This document shows positions 1-9,672 of a stretch of DNA of 26,829 nt, in pieces; the first letter of the stretch is position 1; each line of letters begins with the position of its first letter. Where the stretch lies: the NCBI GenBank assembly GCA_934725305.1, contig CAKVBA010000037.1, forward strand, positions 1 to 26,829. Direction: 5' to 3'. The notes beneath the pieces were generated by a model. That model was given only the letters and a program-made list of their open reading frames with translations, did no database searches and was not told where the DNA came from. Made by a program: the position numbers and the translations under genes. The stretch is from an uncultured Parabacteroides sp. GTDB lineage: Bacteria; Bacteroidota; Bacteroidia; Bacteroidales; Tannerellaceae.

Positions 1-138
1 AGGAATTTTTATTTCCTTTCGCTAAATTACAACAAATATACCACATTAGCAATCAATAAGTTGCAAACGTTCAAAGTGTTTTGCGACTATCCCTAAATAA
101 AAGACTTTATACTACATGATATAAATCAATTGTCGGTA

Positions 139-183
139 GAGGGTGTATCAGATTGAGAAATATTTTGATGCACCCTCTTTTTT
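139..183 (+). terminator. Rho-independent terminator hairpin (rightward)
   Basis: GAGGGTGTATCA (139-150) pairs with TGATGCACCCTC (166-177) in a 12-bp stem with one G-T pair, followed by a run of six T. The T-run is on the plus strand, so it most likely ends a gene lying left of the window. A related hairpin occurs at 26756-26790. I see no gene in the 269 bases before the first CDS. Confidence 0.7.
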
Positions 184-269
184 GTAACTATTCAGCGATA
201 GCAATGCACTTTTAATCCGCCATCGAAATATTCTGCAAAAGACTTATAAAAAGACAAGATAAAGTATCT

Positions 270-1871
270 TTATTTCTTGAAGAGTAGCAGGCTATTGTTA
301 GGATCGGCCCACTCATTCATCATGGTGCGCAGGTCTTTGTATTCTGCCGGACTAATCTGCATCTTGTTTAATTCGATACGGCGAACCACTTCAACCTTAT
401 CTCCCTTTTGGGCAATAGAAAGAGTGAACTTGCCACAAGAATTGTTGATATTCTTCTGAGTGGGAGGAGTTGCCAAAGTCAGCCCCTTTTCAGGTGTTAC
501 GGTATAGGTCACCTCTTCTTGCAACAGAGAGGGCACTTCCAGCATCTCTTTGCGCTGGCTATTCATCGGATTCATGCCCCAGCTATCAACGCCTTGGCCA
601 ACGGCTGGCAATGTACATACCACTACGCCACCAATAGCCTTGTCGGCTTTTACTTCGATAGACTTAGTCTCTTTCACTACAACGGGAGAGGCTTCCACCG
701 TCAGTTCACGACCGTCTAAAGTAAAGGTCTTGTCGAGTGATCCGCGCCACGAGATAGGCAATGCGCCTCCTTGGTTCGCTGAGATATATATCGGCTTTCC
801 ATCAATCTGAGCTTTGATATAAAACGCCTTGTAGGCACTCTGTCCACAAGCCTCGATGTTGGCCAGTGTCGGCATTGCAATCACTATCTCGGCAGAGACA
901 CCCGCAGCGTTTAGCATACTGTTCATAAGAATGGTTTTCTCTACCCATGTACCATAAGCACTACGCAGCACATCGTCGCAACTACGATATTTATAGCCAT
1001 TGTGGATAGCCGGAACGGCGCTGAACCCCATATGGCTCATTATATGCTTCTTCACGAGATCGACCTTCTGCATGTCGTTGGAGGCCTGTTCTGTCAGGTA
1101 TTCGGCAAAGGCTTTTGTTTCATAGTCTTGTGAACTCTTCACCTCTTGGGCAAAAGCCTTGAGTCCGTCTTGTACCGATCCATAGGTTGATGCGGCAAGC
1201 ATCACCACATTCTCTTTATTTTCAGGCTGGAACGCTTCGCGAGAGGTGGCTGGAACGTCGCGCAACGTCCACTGTACCTTTTTCACTCCTCCCTGAACGG
1301 ATTCAGAGGCCTTGGCACCGGTTTTGCCGCTCAAATTGAACTGAAGTGCACTGGCTTCGGGCACGGATAGCGTGATTTGGCACTCCTTGATAGGCGATGT
1401 CTCTTGAATCTGTTCATACACATCCAATGCCGGATAGTAGCCTGGTTTGGTGATGATGGAATAGTCCAGATGGATGGTTGCGCCCAGTTCCAAGCCGGTG
1501 TGGACCACCACCATCTCTTTCAGATGATTATAGAAAGGCGCATCAGCCGCAAAGCCGGGCAATACCTCCACAAAGGCATTGTCGGGCGTCTTGACGATTG
1601 AGCCGTCTTTCTGCTTGGTGTAGGAGGCATGAATCTTCAGCTCTTGCCAATTGGGGTTATAGAGGATAAACGATTCGCCATAAGTGCCGTTCATGGCGGT
1701 GTGAGTAAACAGGGTGAGCTCTTTGCTACAACGAAACTCCTGACTGCCGTCGGCATTCAACGTCCAAGCCTTCGATAATTTGCCATATTGGGCTTCTGAG
1801 GCTGCATAGGCCGAAAGAGCGATGGCCAGCCAGCACAGAAGCAGCGTATATTTGTTTATTAATTTAGTCAT
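270..1871 (-). CDS. Exported DUF3857/transglutaminase-like protein, predicted catalytically dead
   Basis: The 533-residue protein begins with a signal peptide (KYTLLLCWLAIALSAYA). An N-terminal DUF3857-like beta region is followed by a transglutaminase-fold segment at about 270-370. It aligns without gaps to the upstream neighbour's catalytic block, but the catalytic Cys is W309, the His is K348 and the Asp is S364. The spacing (39 and 16 residues) is identical to the neighbour's C342, H381 and D397, so the fold seems kept while the triad is gone. The start is ATG, 64 nt after the neighbour's stop, so it is probably the last gene of the men operon. Its role is unknown. It may be a binding or scaffold partner of the active paralogue in the periplasm, which is inference. 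The call as a DUF3857-type protein is firm; the pseudoenzyme reading rests on my hand alignment. Confidence 0.85.
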   Translation of the reverse strand: MTKLINKYTLLLCWLAIALSAYAASEAQYGKLSKAWTLNADGSQEFRCSKELTLFTHTAMNGTYGESFILYNPNWQELKIHASYTKQKDGSIVKTPDNAFVEVLPGFAADAPFYNHLKEMVVVHTGLELGATIHLDYSIITKPGYYPALDVYEQIQETSPIKECQITLSVPEASALQFNLSGKTGAKASESVQGGVKKVQWTLRDVPATSREAFQPENKENVVMLAASTYGSVQDGLKAFAQEVKSSQDYETKAFAEYLTEQASNDMQKVDLVKKHIMSHMGFSAVPAIHNGYKYRSCDDVLRSAYGTWVEKTILMNSMLNAAGVSAEIVIAMPTLANIEACGQSAYKAFYIKAQIDGKPIYISANQGGALPISWRGSLDKTFTLDGRELTVEASPVVVKETKSIEVKADKAIGGVVVCTLPAVGQGVDSWGMNPMNSQRKEMLEVPSLLQEEVTYTVTPEKGLTLATPPTQKNINNSCGKFTLSIAQKGDKVEVVRRIELNKMQISPAEYKDLRTMMNEWADPNNSLLLFKK

Positions 1872-1935
1872 ATCAGATCTGTTTTAATATGTCGTTGATT
1901 CTATTTTATACACATGTTCCTCTTGGAAGGGGCGA

Positions 1936-3903
1936 TTATTTCGGTTGAACAATCAGATAGTCGCCATAGCTCTTGTGAGTATCGACGGCTGTGCGGAAGC
2001 CCTTCCAGTCTGAGGCTTCATAGACGCGCTTCTTCAACGCCAGCTTCTGATGCATCTTGATGGCATTGCCCTCTTGCACCAATGAACCGTCGAAGTCGGC
2101 AGCACTACTCTGCATGTTGTCACTCTTTGAGGCGTTCTTCAACGTGTAGCCATTCGGCAGCTGGATGGTTTCGTCCAGTTCAACTAAGCGTGAGCAGGCG
2201 TCTTTGAAACCCTGTTCGCGTACTTCCAGATCGGTGTTGATGCGCAGATAGCTTCTCACCTGATTATAGAGGTTGTTCATCAACATCGGTTTCATCACCA
2301 GTGTGTTTCCGCCGGCATGGGCATATCCGGGAATCTCATAGACAAATGTCATCTTGATTGGTGCGGCCTGATAGTCTTTGGGGTTCTTGCCATAATCGAC
2401 CTTGTGCAATTTGGCTTTGGGCGAGATGGCCAGCAGCTGTTTTTCCAACGAGTTGTACCATTCGGTCTGCCATCCGCGCGTGAAGATGCCACGGATGCTG
2501 CTATCAGACTGACCTTCGGCGGTCAAAGTGAACTGGCCTCGCAAGGTGCCATTAGCGTCCAGGCGGTTGTTGGTACGGATACGGAAATAGTGATTGATCG
2601 GTTCAGAGATAGGAGAGAGACAAAGGTCTGATCCTTCGGGAACACCGGGCAGATAGTTTTGTTGCTGCTCGGCACTACTCCATACTTCGCGGCAGAAAGG
2701 AACCCATGTGGGGTCGAGCGGCATATAGGTGCCGTTGGCCAACTTCACTACCGCCACGCAATGGTTGAAGTGGTCGGCAGGGATGCTCTCTACGCGGCTT
2801 CCGGCCATGGTCATAGCGGGATATGCTTGGAATCCGGCCATACGCAAGAAGGCCACCAAGGTACCGGCAATGTCTTTACACACACCACATCGGTCGGTAT
2901 AGTTCATCTTCAGATTGTGCAACGTGTAGCCTTCGCCTTTACCCATAGAGATGCCCGAATAGCGGATGTTGTCGGCCACCCAGTGCGTGAGTACGGCAAT
3001 CTTCTCCATTTCGCCGGTCTTGCCCTTGATTAGTTCATCGACCTTCTTCTGTGCTTCGGGAATAGCCTCGAAGCTACCATAGTCTTCATTCACCTTGTTG
3101 AACCAAAGCGATTTCTCTATCCAACTGGGCGTAGAAGACATCATCAGTTTGGGCGCCGAGTCGAAAAGATCGACACTGTTTGGTTCGCGCTTGAAAGGCA
3201 TCATGTCGTTCATGGCGAAAGTATAGACCTTACGGCCGTTTTCATAGCGGAACGAAGAGCTGCATTCGCCCTGATAGAACTGAAACTGAGACTCCTTTTC
3301 CATCGGGATGGATACTTTATAGACCTTGCGCACGGTCGGTTGGCTGGCCCAGAAGGGCACGATGTCATAGAATTGTCCACGCATCGGAGGGATGAAGCGC
3401 TCTTCGTCGTCGGCCGTCAATAGGGCATAGGTAAAACCCTTCTTGGCAATCTCATACTCCACGATGTCGCCCGGTTCGAGACGGCCAATTTCTATCATAA
3501 TCTGGCGAGCGCCCCAATAGATGGAACGGGCCGGCGCCGCATAGTCGCATGCCTGCGTTACATCCAGATTCAACACATCGCCATTGTTGCGATAGATGGT
3601 CACATAGCGAAACTCGGCAAATGCGGTGAGTGGGTCGTAGTCATACTTCAACACACGATTGCGCACTGCTCCTTGCGGAGTTAATACCTTAAACTTGTTA
3701 TAGACCGAGAAAGATCCGGCACCTGTCGGCTGGATGGATACCGCCGTACTGTCCAACAAGGTTATGCAGCCATAGCCGGCATACTTTTGTTGCTCTTCTG
3801 TTTGTGTGTTTTGCGTCTCCCGACTGTTCTCTCTACCGGAGGCATAGCTTACGGCGGAGGTGGCTAACAGTGATAGCGCAGCAATTGTCAAGATTCTTTT
3901 CAT
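1936..3903 (-). CDS. Exported DUF3857/transglutaminase-domain protein (intact triad)
   Basis: The 655-residue protein starts with a clear signal peptide (MKRILTIAALSLLATSAVSYA). A DUF3857 region spans roughly residues 60-230 and a transglutaminase-like domain roughly 290-400. The expected triad is visible: C342 in CGVCKD, H381 in DHFNHC and D397 in PLDPTW. Proteins of this architecture are common in Bacteroidota and are thought to act on peptides or proteins in the periplasm, but substrates are unknown. The ATG lies inside the end of menE, giving a 71-nt overlap, so it is transcribed with the men genes and probably translationally coupled. Its presence there does not show a role in quinone synthesis; the link may be only positional. 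Confidence 0.88.
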   Translation of the reverse strand: MKRILTIAALSLLATSAVSYASGRENSRETQNTQTEEQQKYAGYGCITLLDSTAVSIQPTGAGSFSVYNKFKVLTPQGAVRNRVLKYDYDPLTAFAEFRYVTIYRNNGDVLNLDVTQACDYAAPARSIYWGARQIMIEIGRLEPGDIVEYEIAKKGFTYALLTADDEERFIPPMRGQFYDIVPFWASQPTVRKVYKVSIPMEKESQFQFYQGECSSSFRYENGRKVYTFAMNDMMPFKREPNSVDLFDSAPKLMMSSTPSWIEKSLWFNKVNEDYGSFEAIPEAQKKVDELIKGKTGEMEKIAVLTHWVADNIRYSGISMGKGEGYTLHNLKMNYTDRCGVCKDIAGTLVAFLRMAGFQAYPAMTMAGSRVESIPADHFNHCVAVVKLANGTYMPLDPTWVPFCREVWSSAEQQQNYLPGVPEGSDLCLSPISEPINHYFRIRTNNRLDANGTLRGQFTLTAEGQSDSSIRGIFTRGWQTEWYNSLEKQLLAISPKAKLHKVDYGKNPKDYQAAPIKMTFVYEIPGYAHAGGNTLVMKPMLMNNLYNQVRSYLRINTDLEVREQGFKDACSRLVELDETIQLPNGYTLKNASKSDNMQSSAADFDGSLVQEGNAIKMHQKLALKKRVYEASDWKGFRTAVDTHKSYGDYLIVQPK

Positions 3904-4936
3904 TACGTATAGAATTTAGTGTATGGTAAGCTTCTTCTTTCATCCGCTTGCCGGCCAATAGCCTGCAACTGGCCCTATCAATCTTTCCGGTCTCGGTCAG
4001 AGGAATGGCATCGACCACGATGACCTGTTTGGGATGCTGATATTTGGGTAGCCGGGCAAACCATTGTTGCCGGGTCGATTCCGAAACATCGATTGTCTGA
4101 CCAGCCGATTCAACCAGTAAGACAACGGCTTCTCCAAACTTGGGATCGGGCACAGCGGTGATAGCAAAGTTAAAAGAAATATTGGAACGAAGAAGGTTTT
4201 CCATGCTTTCTATTTGCATTTTTATGCCGCCGCTCACAATCATGTTGTCTTTCCGCCCGATGATGCGGAATGTACCGTTGGGAAGCAGCTCGGCAATGTC
4301 GTTCGTGACCAAGGTCTTGTCTGAAACGGCCGGAGCATCAATCACCAATGTGTTGTGTTCCGAGAGAGACAAGTGCACTTCGGGGAAAGGCGTGTAATAG
4401 GAAGAGGCTTCGGAACCATTGAGCCGGCGCAGGGCAATATGCGACAAGGTTTCGGTCATGCCATACGTCGAATAGATGCGCCCCGGTAAATGGCGCAATT
4501 CCTGTTCCAACGCGGCATCAATTGCTCCGCCACCGATAATGAGTGTCTCAATCTGTTCTAACCGGCGACGCTCTTCGGGCACTTGCAAGCTATTATAGAC
4601 CTGCATCGGAATCATGGCCGCAAAGCGCAGAGGCGTTTCGATTGTGGCCAACGGATGTCCTGAAGGCTCAACGGCGAGCAGGTCGAGATGGGCCACCAGC
4701 GAACGCACCACCATCATCTTGCCGGCAATGTAGCGAAGAGGCATGCAGAGCAACGCTTTGTCGCCCGGCTTCAGTCCCAGGAAGTCGCAGGTGATGCGGG
4801 CACTATTCATCATCTGTTGCTTCTTCACCAGCATCCGCTTGGGGGTTCCGGTCGATCCGGAGGTGTGCACTTCGATGAGTGGTGAGTCATTGTTCCACTC
4901 CTCTTTGAAACGCTTCAATTCATCTTCTATCGTCAT
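3833..4936 (-). CDS. menE: o-Succinylbenzoate-CoA ligase
   Basis: This acyl-adenylate-forming enzyme activates o-succinylbenzoate to its CoA thioester in menaquinone synthesis. Visible ANL motifs are the P-loop HTSGSTGTPKRM (residues 24-35), YGMTET, GRKDNMIVSGG and the C-terminal TGKIDR with the adenylation lysine at K318. At 367 residues it is shorter than the roughly 450 residues of E. coli MenE, lacking much of the N-terminal region; I recall short forms in Bacteroidota. After TGKIDR it continues for 46 residues (ending in RRKLCLR) that overlap the signal-peptide start of the next gene by 71 nt. That tail does not resemble anything I know and could be read-through. It sits 30 nt after menC. 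Confidence 0.93.
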   Translation of the reverse strand: MTIEDELKRFKEEWNNDSPLIEVHTSGSTGTPKRMLVKKQQMMNSARITCDFLGLKPGDKALLCMPLRYIAGKMMVVRSLVAHLDLLAVEPSGHPLATIETPLRFAAMIPMQVYNSLQVPEERRRLEQIETLIIGGGAIDAALEQELRHLPGRIYSTYGMTETLSHIALRRLNGSEASSYYTPFPEVHLSLSEHNTLVIDAPAVSDKTLVTNDIAELLPNGTFRIIGRKDNMIVSGGIKMQIESMENLLRSNISFNFAITAVPDPKFGEAVVLLVESAGQTIDVSESTRQQWFARLPKYQHPKQVIVVDAIPLTETGKIDRASCRLLAGKRMKEEAYHTLNSIRNEKNLDNCCAITVSHLRRKLCLR

Positions 4937-4966
4937 ACTTAATCTCTCTATTGCGTGTTCTTTCGT

Positions 4967-6013
4967 TTATCTATTTGGGGCGAACCACAGGCAATCGCCC
5001 TGGATGGAAAGCGGCCGGTCTATGTTGTCGGTAAACAGCTGTCCGGTGCCCAACCCTTGAGGCAATGGATTGTGGAAGGTGGCACACCATTGAGCAATCA
5101 CATTCAACCCGATGTTCGACTCCAGAGCCGACGTGATCCACCAACTTGGATGACCCTCGCGTTGGCCCAGCAACTCATCGGCCTGCTCAATCCACTCAGC
5201 AGCTCCATGCAATCCACCGTGTAGCGAAGGCTTCAGGATGATATAGTGGGGGCGCACGGTCTGTAGCAATTCCCGTTTCTTTTGTGGTTGGTTACATCCG
5301 ATCAGCTCCTCGTCGAGGGCGATGGGCAGAGGCGATTCTTGCGTGAGGCGAGCCATCTCTTCCCATTGGTCGGCACGGATGGGTTGCTCTATCGAGTGCA
5401 GGTCCAATTCGGCCAGCTGATGCAATTTGGTCAATGCCTCCGATGGGGCAAAGGCTCCGTTGGCATCCACACGCAGCTCTATCTCGCGAGCCGAGAAATG
5501 GGCGCGGATATGTTTTAATAGTGCCAGCTCTTCGTCGAAGTGGATGGCGCCGATCTTCAGCTTGATGCACCGGAATCCGGCCTTCATCTTCTCTTCGATG
5601 CGGTGCAACATAGTGGGATAGTCGCCCATCCAGATAAGTCCGTTGATGGGAATGCCTGCCACACCTTGCGCAAAGGCACTATCCCAAAGTTGCAGGCTTC
5701 CTGCCTCATAATGGCGGAGTGCCGACTCCAGGCCAAAGAGAATCGAAGGATAGGGGCGAAGAGCCTCATAGTCGATTGTGCCCTCTTGTTCAAACCGGCG
5801 GCAGAAGTGGGCAATCTGTTCTTCATAATCGGGCCGGTCGTCACAACTGAGAGCCGGCAGAGGCGCACATTCTCCCACACCTTCACGGCCGGGCGCTTCG
5901 TCGCTGGTCAGATGGAGCAACCAGATGCGCCGCGTGGTGTAGATGCCTCGTGAAGTGCCGGCCGGCTGCTTGAAGTGGAGCAGCCGGGGTTCTATCTGTA
6001 TATGATAATGCAT
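4967..6013 (-). CDS. menC: o-Succinylbenzoate synthase (enolase superfamily)
   Basis: It dehydrates SHCHC to o-succinylbenzoate. The 348-residue protein has the enolase-superfamily layout: a capping domain to about residue 115, then a barrel with the KxK pair K151/K153 (CIKLKIG), metal ligands D183 (RVDANG), E209 (SIEQPI) and D234 (IALDEEL), and the second catalytic lysine K261 (IILKPSLHGG). The ATG start gives MHYHIQIEPRLLHFKQPAGTSRG, a conserved start for this family in Bacteroides as I remember it. It lies 21 nt after menB and 30 nt before menE, so the three are co-transcribed. Confidence 0.95.
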   Translation of the reverse strand: MHYHIQIEPRLLHFKQPAGTSRGIYTTRRIWLLHLTSDEAPGREGVGECAPLPALSCDDRPDYEEQIAHFCRRFEQEGTIDYEALRPYPSILFGLESALRHYEAGSLQLWDSAFAQGVAGIPINGLIWMGDYPTMLHRIEEKMKAGFRCIKLKIGAIHFDEELALLKHIRAHFSAREIELRVDANGAFAPSEALTKLHQLAELDLHSIEQPIRADQWEEMARLTQESPLPIALDEELIGCNQPQKKRELLQTVRPHYIILKPSLHGGLHGAAEWIEQADELLGQREGHPSWWITSALESNIGLNVIAQWCATFHNPLPQGLGTGQLFTDNIDRPLSIQGDCLWFAPNR

Positions 6014-6034
6014 TTCGATAAGATGGATACGTTA

Positions 6035-6859
6035 TCAGGGGAATTTCGGATAATCTTCAAAGCGAGGTTTGCGCTTTTCGAGGAAAGCCTTTCCGCCCTC
6101 TTGTGCCTCGTCGGTCATATAATAGAGCATCGTGGCATCGCCGGCCAGCTCTTGAATACCGGCCTGTCCATCCAATTCGGCATTCAAACCGGCCTTGATC
6201 ATGCGCAAAGCCAGCGGACTGAGCAACATCATCTCTTCGGCCCAGCTCACATACTCATCTTCGAGCTGATCCAAAGGCACTACTTTGTTGACCAGTCCCA
6301 TATCGAGCGCCTCTTGGGCGTTGTATTTGCGGCAGAGAAACCAAATCTCGCGTGCCTTCTTTTGCCCTACGACACGAGCCAGGTAGGAAGAGCCGAATCC
6401 GGCATCAAAGCTACCCACACGTGGGCCGGTCTGTCCGAAGATGGCATTTTCGGAGGCAATCGTCAGGTCGCACACCACATGCAGCACATGACCGCCGCCA
6501 ATGGCAAACCCATTCACGGCCGCAATCACCGGCTTAGGGATAGAGCGGATCTGCTTCTGCACATCCAACACATTCAGACGGGGCACACCGTCTTTGCCTA
6601 CATAGCCGCCACGACCCTTTACATTCATGTCGCCACCGGCACAAAAGGCCGTATCGCCGGCTCCGGTCAGCACCACTACATTAATGTCTTTGCGCTCGCG
6701 ACAGATATAGAGCGCATCGCTCATTTCGGTGGTTGTTGTCGGCGTAAAGGCATTGCGATAGCGCTCGCGGTTGATGGTGATACGGGCAATGCCGTTATAG
6801 AAATCGAATAAAATCTCCTCATACTCCTTGAGGGTTGTCCATTCTCTCTTTGTAGTCAT
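6035..6859 (-). CDS. menB: 1,4-Dihydroxy-2-naphthoyl-CoA synthase
   Basis: This crotonase-fold enzyme closes the second ring by converting o-succinylbenzoyl-CoA to DHNA-CoA. The 274-residue sequence is strongly conserved: [69 protein letters not shown] and a C-terminal [17 protein letters not shown]145 in the QTG motif is the mark of the bicarbonate-dependent (type I) enzymes; type II enzymes have Asp there. It lies 12 nt after menD and 21 nt before menC. A long open frame on the opposite strand spans almost the whole gene, but it is a codon-usage shadow. Confidence 0.97.
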   Translation of the reverse strand: MTTKREWTTLKEYEEILFDFYNGIARITINRERYRNAFTPTTTTEMSDALYICRERKDINVVVLTGAGDTAFCAGGDMNVKGRGGYVGKDGVPRLNVLDVQKQIRSIPKPVIAAVNGFAIGGGHVLHVVCDLTIASENAIFGQTGPRVGSFDAGFGSSYLARVVGQKKAREIWFLCRKYNAQEALDMGLVNKVVPLDQLEDEYVSWAEEMMLLSPLALRMIKAGLNAELDGQAGIQELAGDATMLYYMTDEAQEGGKAFLEKRKPRFEDYPKFP

Positions 6860-6871
6860 ACTATCTATATT

Positions 6872-8548
6872 TTATTTATGTTGATCTTTCAGTTGTTGAT
6901 AATAGTCGTTCAGCAGCTTCACGTCTTGGGTGGGATCGGTAAACACTTCGAGCAACATGGGCTGGCCGGTTGCGTCGGTCGTTGTGAATTGTTGCATGGC
7001 CTCGTCCAGTTCCGCTTCGCAAGTTGCCGCCATGTAGGTGAATTGCCTGCTTTCGGCCCACGCCCGAGCCGATGTCTGATGCTGAGCCGTCACGAAGCGG
7101 CGGGTTGCCGCGTCGAGGTGTGCTCCCGAAATGGTTTCAAAGATCTCTCCGCCACCATTATTGAGCAACAGGATGCGTAGGTTGGGGCGGATCTTGCCAT
7201 ACCACAAGGCATTCATGTCGTAGAAGAAGCTCAAGTCGCCGATAACGACAAAGTTGAGCTTGGCCGATGATGACGCATATCCCAAAGCGGTGGAAAGTGA
7301 TCCTTCGATACCGCTGGTGCCACGATTGCAACAGATCTCGGTGGTTTCGGGCAACGTGTAGAGCTGGGCATAGCGCACCGCCGAACTATTGGCTAAATGC
7401 AGGGCCGATTCCTCGGGAAGTGAGTGACACAACTTGCCAATCGCACTCATTTCGGAATAGGCAAAAGCCGGCTCGGCAATCTGCTTGGACTGATATTCCC
7501 ACGCCTTCGGAAACTCGGTAGGCTTGTTGTCGATCAGATAGGCAATCTTCTCTAAAAACTCAAACGGATCCATCTCTATCACGGTGGTCAGTGCGCCGCC
7601 ATACAGGTCGGCAATCTCTCCATCGAGCGAGATGTGCCAATGTTCTTTGGGCGGATGTTTGCGTAGGAATTGCTTCAACCGCTTCGAAACGATGTGGCCG
7701 CCATAGGTGATCAGCAGGTCGGGCACAAAGCGGGCGGCCTCTTCTTCGGGCAACACCGCCAAGATGGCATCAAAGTTCTTGATAGGCATTCCGGGCACGG
7801 TGCGGTTGCTCAGGTGTTCGCTCAGCCAGGTGAAGTGTTTATAGAGTAGCTTGCATATCTTCTTCTCAAATAGATAGATCAGGCTCATCTGTCCGGTCAC
7901 TACCATGCGGCGACTATAGCTATTGAGTCTATCGATCAGCCCCTTGTATTCTCTGTCATAGACATTCAATCCCTGATAACGTGTAATGACACGCACTTCG
8001 GGAAGTCTTTCCGTGGTGAAGTGGAACAGAGGCTCCGATAGCGGCACATTGATGTGGACCGGTCCTTTGCCATGGTGATTCAACTCAAGCAGAGCCTCGT
8101 TGATGAGACGATTGCAATACCATTCCTCTTCGTTGGTGTGCACTTCGGGCAGAGTGACCGAACGCTTCACCAGCGACCGGAACACGCCGGTCTGGGGCAA
8201 TGTCTGACCATCCATCTGGCCAATCCAAGCCTCGGGGCGATCGGCCGAGATCACCACCAGTTGCACCTGCTGATAATAGGCTTCGGCAATGGCCGGATGC
8301 AGGTTCAATAGAGCTGTGCCTGAGGTGCAACAGATCGCTGCCGGCTTGCCTCCATGCAGAGCCAGACCGATAGCAAAAAAGCCGGCACTACGTTCGTCGG
8401 TCACCGCATGACACTTGAAGAACTCATCGTTGGCCAGCGACTGGATGAGTGGTGTGTTTCGGCTACCCGGACACAACACGATGTTGCTGATGCCGTATGC
8501 CTTCAGCAGGGCAATCAGCTGTAATATATTTTTCTTATCTGAATACAT
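6872..8548 (-). CDS. menD: 2-Succinyl-5-enolpyruvyl-6-hydroxy-3-cyclohexene-1-carboxylate (SEPHCHC) synthase
   Basis: It is the ThDP-dependent enzyme joining isochorismate and 2-oxoglutarate. I start it at the ATG at 8548 ([19 protein letters not shown]), giving 558 residues. The frame is open 54 codons further, but that stretch lies inside menF and encodes an arginine-rich sequence unlike any MenD. Key regions are [13 protein letters not shown], the ThDP-activating glutamate E52 in [32 protein letters not shown] and the Mg/ThDP motif [13 protein letters not shown] through [10 protein letters not shown]. The region before the ATG is purine-rich rather than a true Shine-Dalgarno. It follows the menF stop by 32 nt. 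Confidence 0.95.
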   Translation of the reverse strand: MYSDKKNILQLIALLKAYGISNIVLCPGSRNTPLIQSLANDEFFKCHAVTDERSAGFFAIGLALHGGKPAAICCTSGTALLNLHPAIAEAYYQQVQLVVISADRPEAWIGQMDGQTLPQTGVFRSLVKRSVTLPEVHTNEEEWYCNRLINEALLELNHHGKGPVHINVPLSEPLFHFTTERLPEVRVITRYQGLNVYDREYKGLIDRLNSYSRRMVVTGQMSLIYLFEKKICKLLYKHFTWLSEHLSNRTVPGMPIKNFDAILAVLPEEEAARFVPDLLITYGGHIVSKRLKQFLRKHPPKEHWHISLDGEIADLYGGALTTVIEMDPFEFLEKIAYLIDNKPTEFPKAWEYQSKQIAEPAFAYSEMSAIGKLCHSLPEESALHLANSSAVRYAQLYTLPETTEICCNRGTSGIEGSLSTALGYASSSAKLNFVVIGDLSFFYDMNALWYGKIRPNLRILLLNNGGGEIFETISGAHLDAATRRFVTAQHQTSARAWAESRQFTYMAATCEAELDEAMQQFTTTDATGQPMLLEVFTDPTQDVKLLNDYYQQLKDQHK

Positions 8549-8580
8549 GACTTTTCTTCTCTCTCTTTCTTTGTGTGTTT

Positions 8581-9672
8581 TTAATGTAACAATCGTCCCA
8601 TCGTTTCCAGCTTGTCGTTGGTCTCTTGCCATTCGCTCTCTATCACCGACGAAGCCAACAATCCGCCGCCGGCGAACAGGGTGCAAGTGGTCGGGCCAAT
8701 CTGCATGCAACGCAGGTTGACATAGAGATCGGTTTTGCCTTCGAGGTTCAGTTCGCCGATAAAGCCCGAGTAGTAGCTACGGTCATATCCCTCTTGCTCC
8801 AGGATGAAGCGATAGGCTTCTCTCTTTGGCAATCCACACACGGCCGGAGTGGGATGGAGTAGCGATAACAGATTGCCCAGGGTGCGATTGTCGGAAAGTT
8901 GGAACTGGAAGTCACTTTTCAGGTGCGACACTTCGCCGGCGCGTATGGCATACGGTCCCTTCTCTTCGGGCGTGATGCCCAACGAGGCCAACTGACGGCG
9001 TATGTAAAAGGCCACGAGCTGCTGTTCACGCCAGTTCTTGTCGTCCCATTGTTGCGGAATGCGTCCGTTACAGATCGGTTGAGTGCCGGCCAAAGCCACG
9101 GTTTGCCATTGTCCCTGCTTGCCCGACAAAAGTATCTCGGGTGTACTTCCCATCCAGGTGCCCAATTGTGGGGTATGGCAAAGATAGACATAGGAATAGA
9201 TGTAGCGTTGCACGGCTGCTTCAAAGGTGCGTCCGGCCGAGAAGCCGTTTTCGCGCTTGATCACATGCTTGCGCGACAACACCAGTTTGTCTTGAATGCC
9301 CTTATGCAAAGGATCCATAAAAGCCGCAAAACGGTCGGCATAGTGTATCTTTTCCTCTTCTTCCGTGAGCAGGTAATCACTTGAATCCACCGGGACCGTT
9401 TCCGTGTCGGACAAAGCCGTGGGCAACGATTCGGGCAACGCGAAGCAATCCGGTTGGATCAAGACAACCGGATGAGCCTGACTGATATGAAAAGGGGCAA
9501 TCACAAAGCCGCTACGGCCGTTCAGCTCTTCCAAGCTGGTCAGTAAACAGGCCGAACCGGAGCTTTGCATCCGGAAGTGTATCGTCTCGTCGCCAGGTAC
9601 ACGCCAAATAGCAAAACTCCGGTTTTGCCGGATCAGTTCGTCTATTATCTTAGAATATTCTATTGTTATCAT
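8581..9672 (-). CDS. menF: Isochorismate synthase
   Basis: It isomerises chorismate to isochorismate, the entry step of menaquinone synthesis. The C-terminal two thirds of the 363-residue protein form the chorismate-binding domain: [51 protein letters not shown] and [20 protein letters not shown] siderophore EntC role is the usual alternative, but position in the men operon directly before menD makes MenF the natural reading. Its ATG overlaps the stop of the preceding gene in an ATGA junction (9669-9672), which suggests translational coupling. Confidence 0.94.
   Translation of the reverse strand: MITIEYSKIIDELIRQNRSFAIWRVPGDETIHFRMQSSGSACLLTSLEELNGRSGFVIAPFHISQAHPVVLIQPDCFALPESLPTALSDTETVPVDSSDYLLTEEEEKIHYADRFAAFMDPLHKGIQDKLVLSRKHVIKRENGFSAGRTFEAAVQRYIYSYVYLCHTPQLGTWMGSTPEILLSGKQGQWQTVALAGTQPICNGRIPQQWDDKNWREQQLVAFYIRRQLASLGITPEEKGPYAIRAGEVSHLKSDFQFQLSDNRTLGNLLSLLHPTPAVCGLPKREAYRFILEQEGYDRSYYSGFIGELNLEGKTDLYVNLRCMQIGPTTCTLFAGGGLLASSVIESEWQETNDKLETMGRLLH

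Noticed and set aside
5975..6811. 278-codon open frame antisense to menB
   Set aside because: It is a codon-usage shadow of a highly conserved gene, has no recognisable domain and starts within the end of menC.
8549..8710. N-terminal extension of menD to 612 residues
   Set aside because: The extra 54 codons lie mainly inside menF and encode an arginine-rich sequence unlike MenD; the ATG at 8548 begins the conserved domain.
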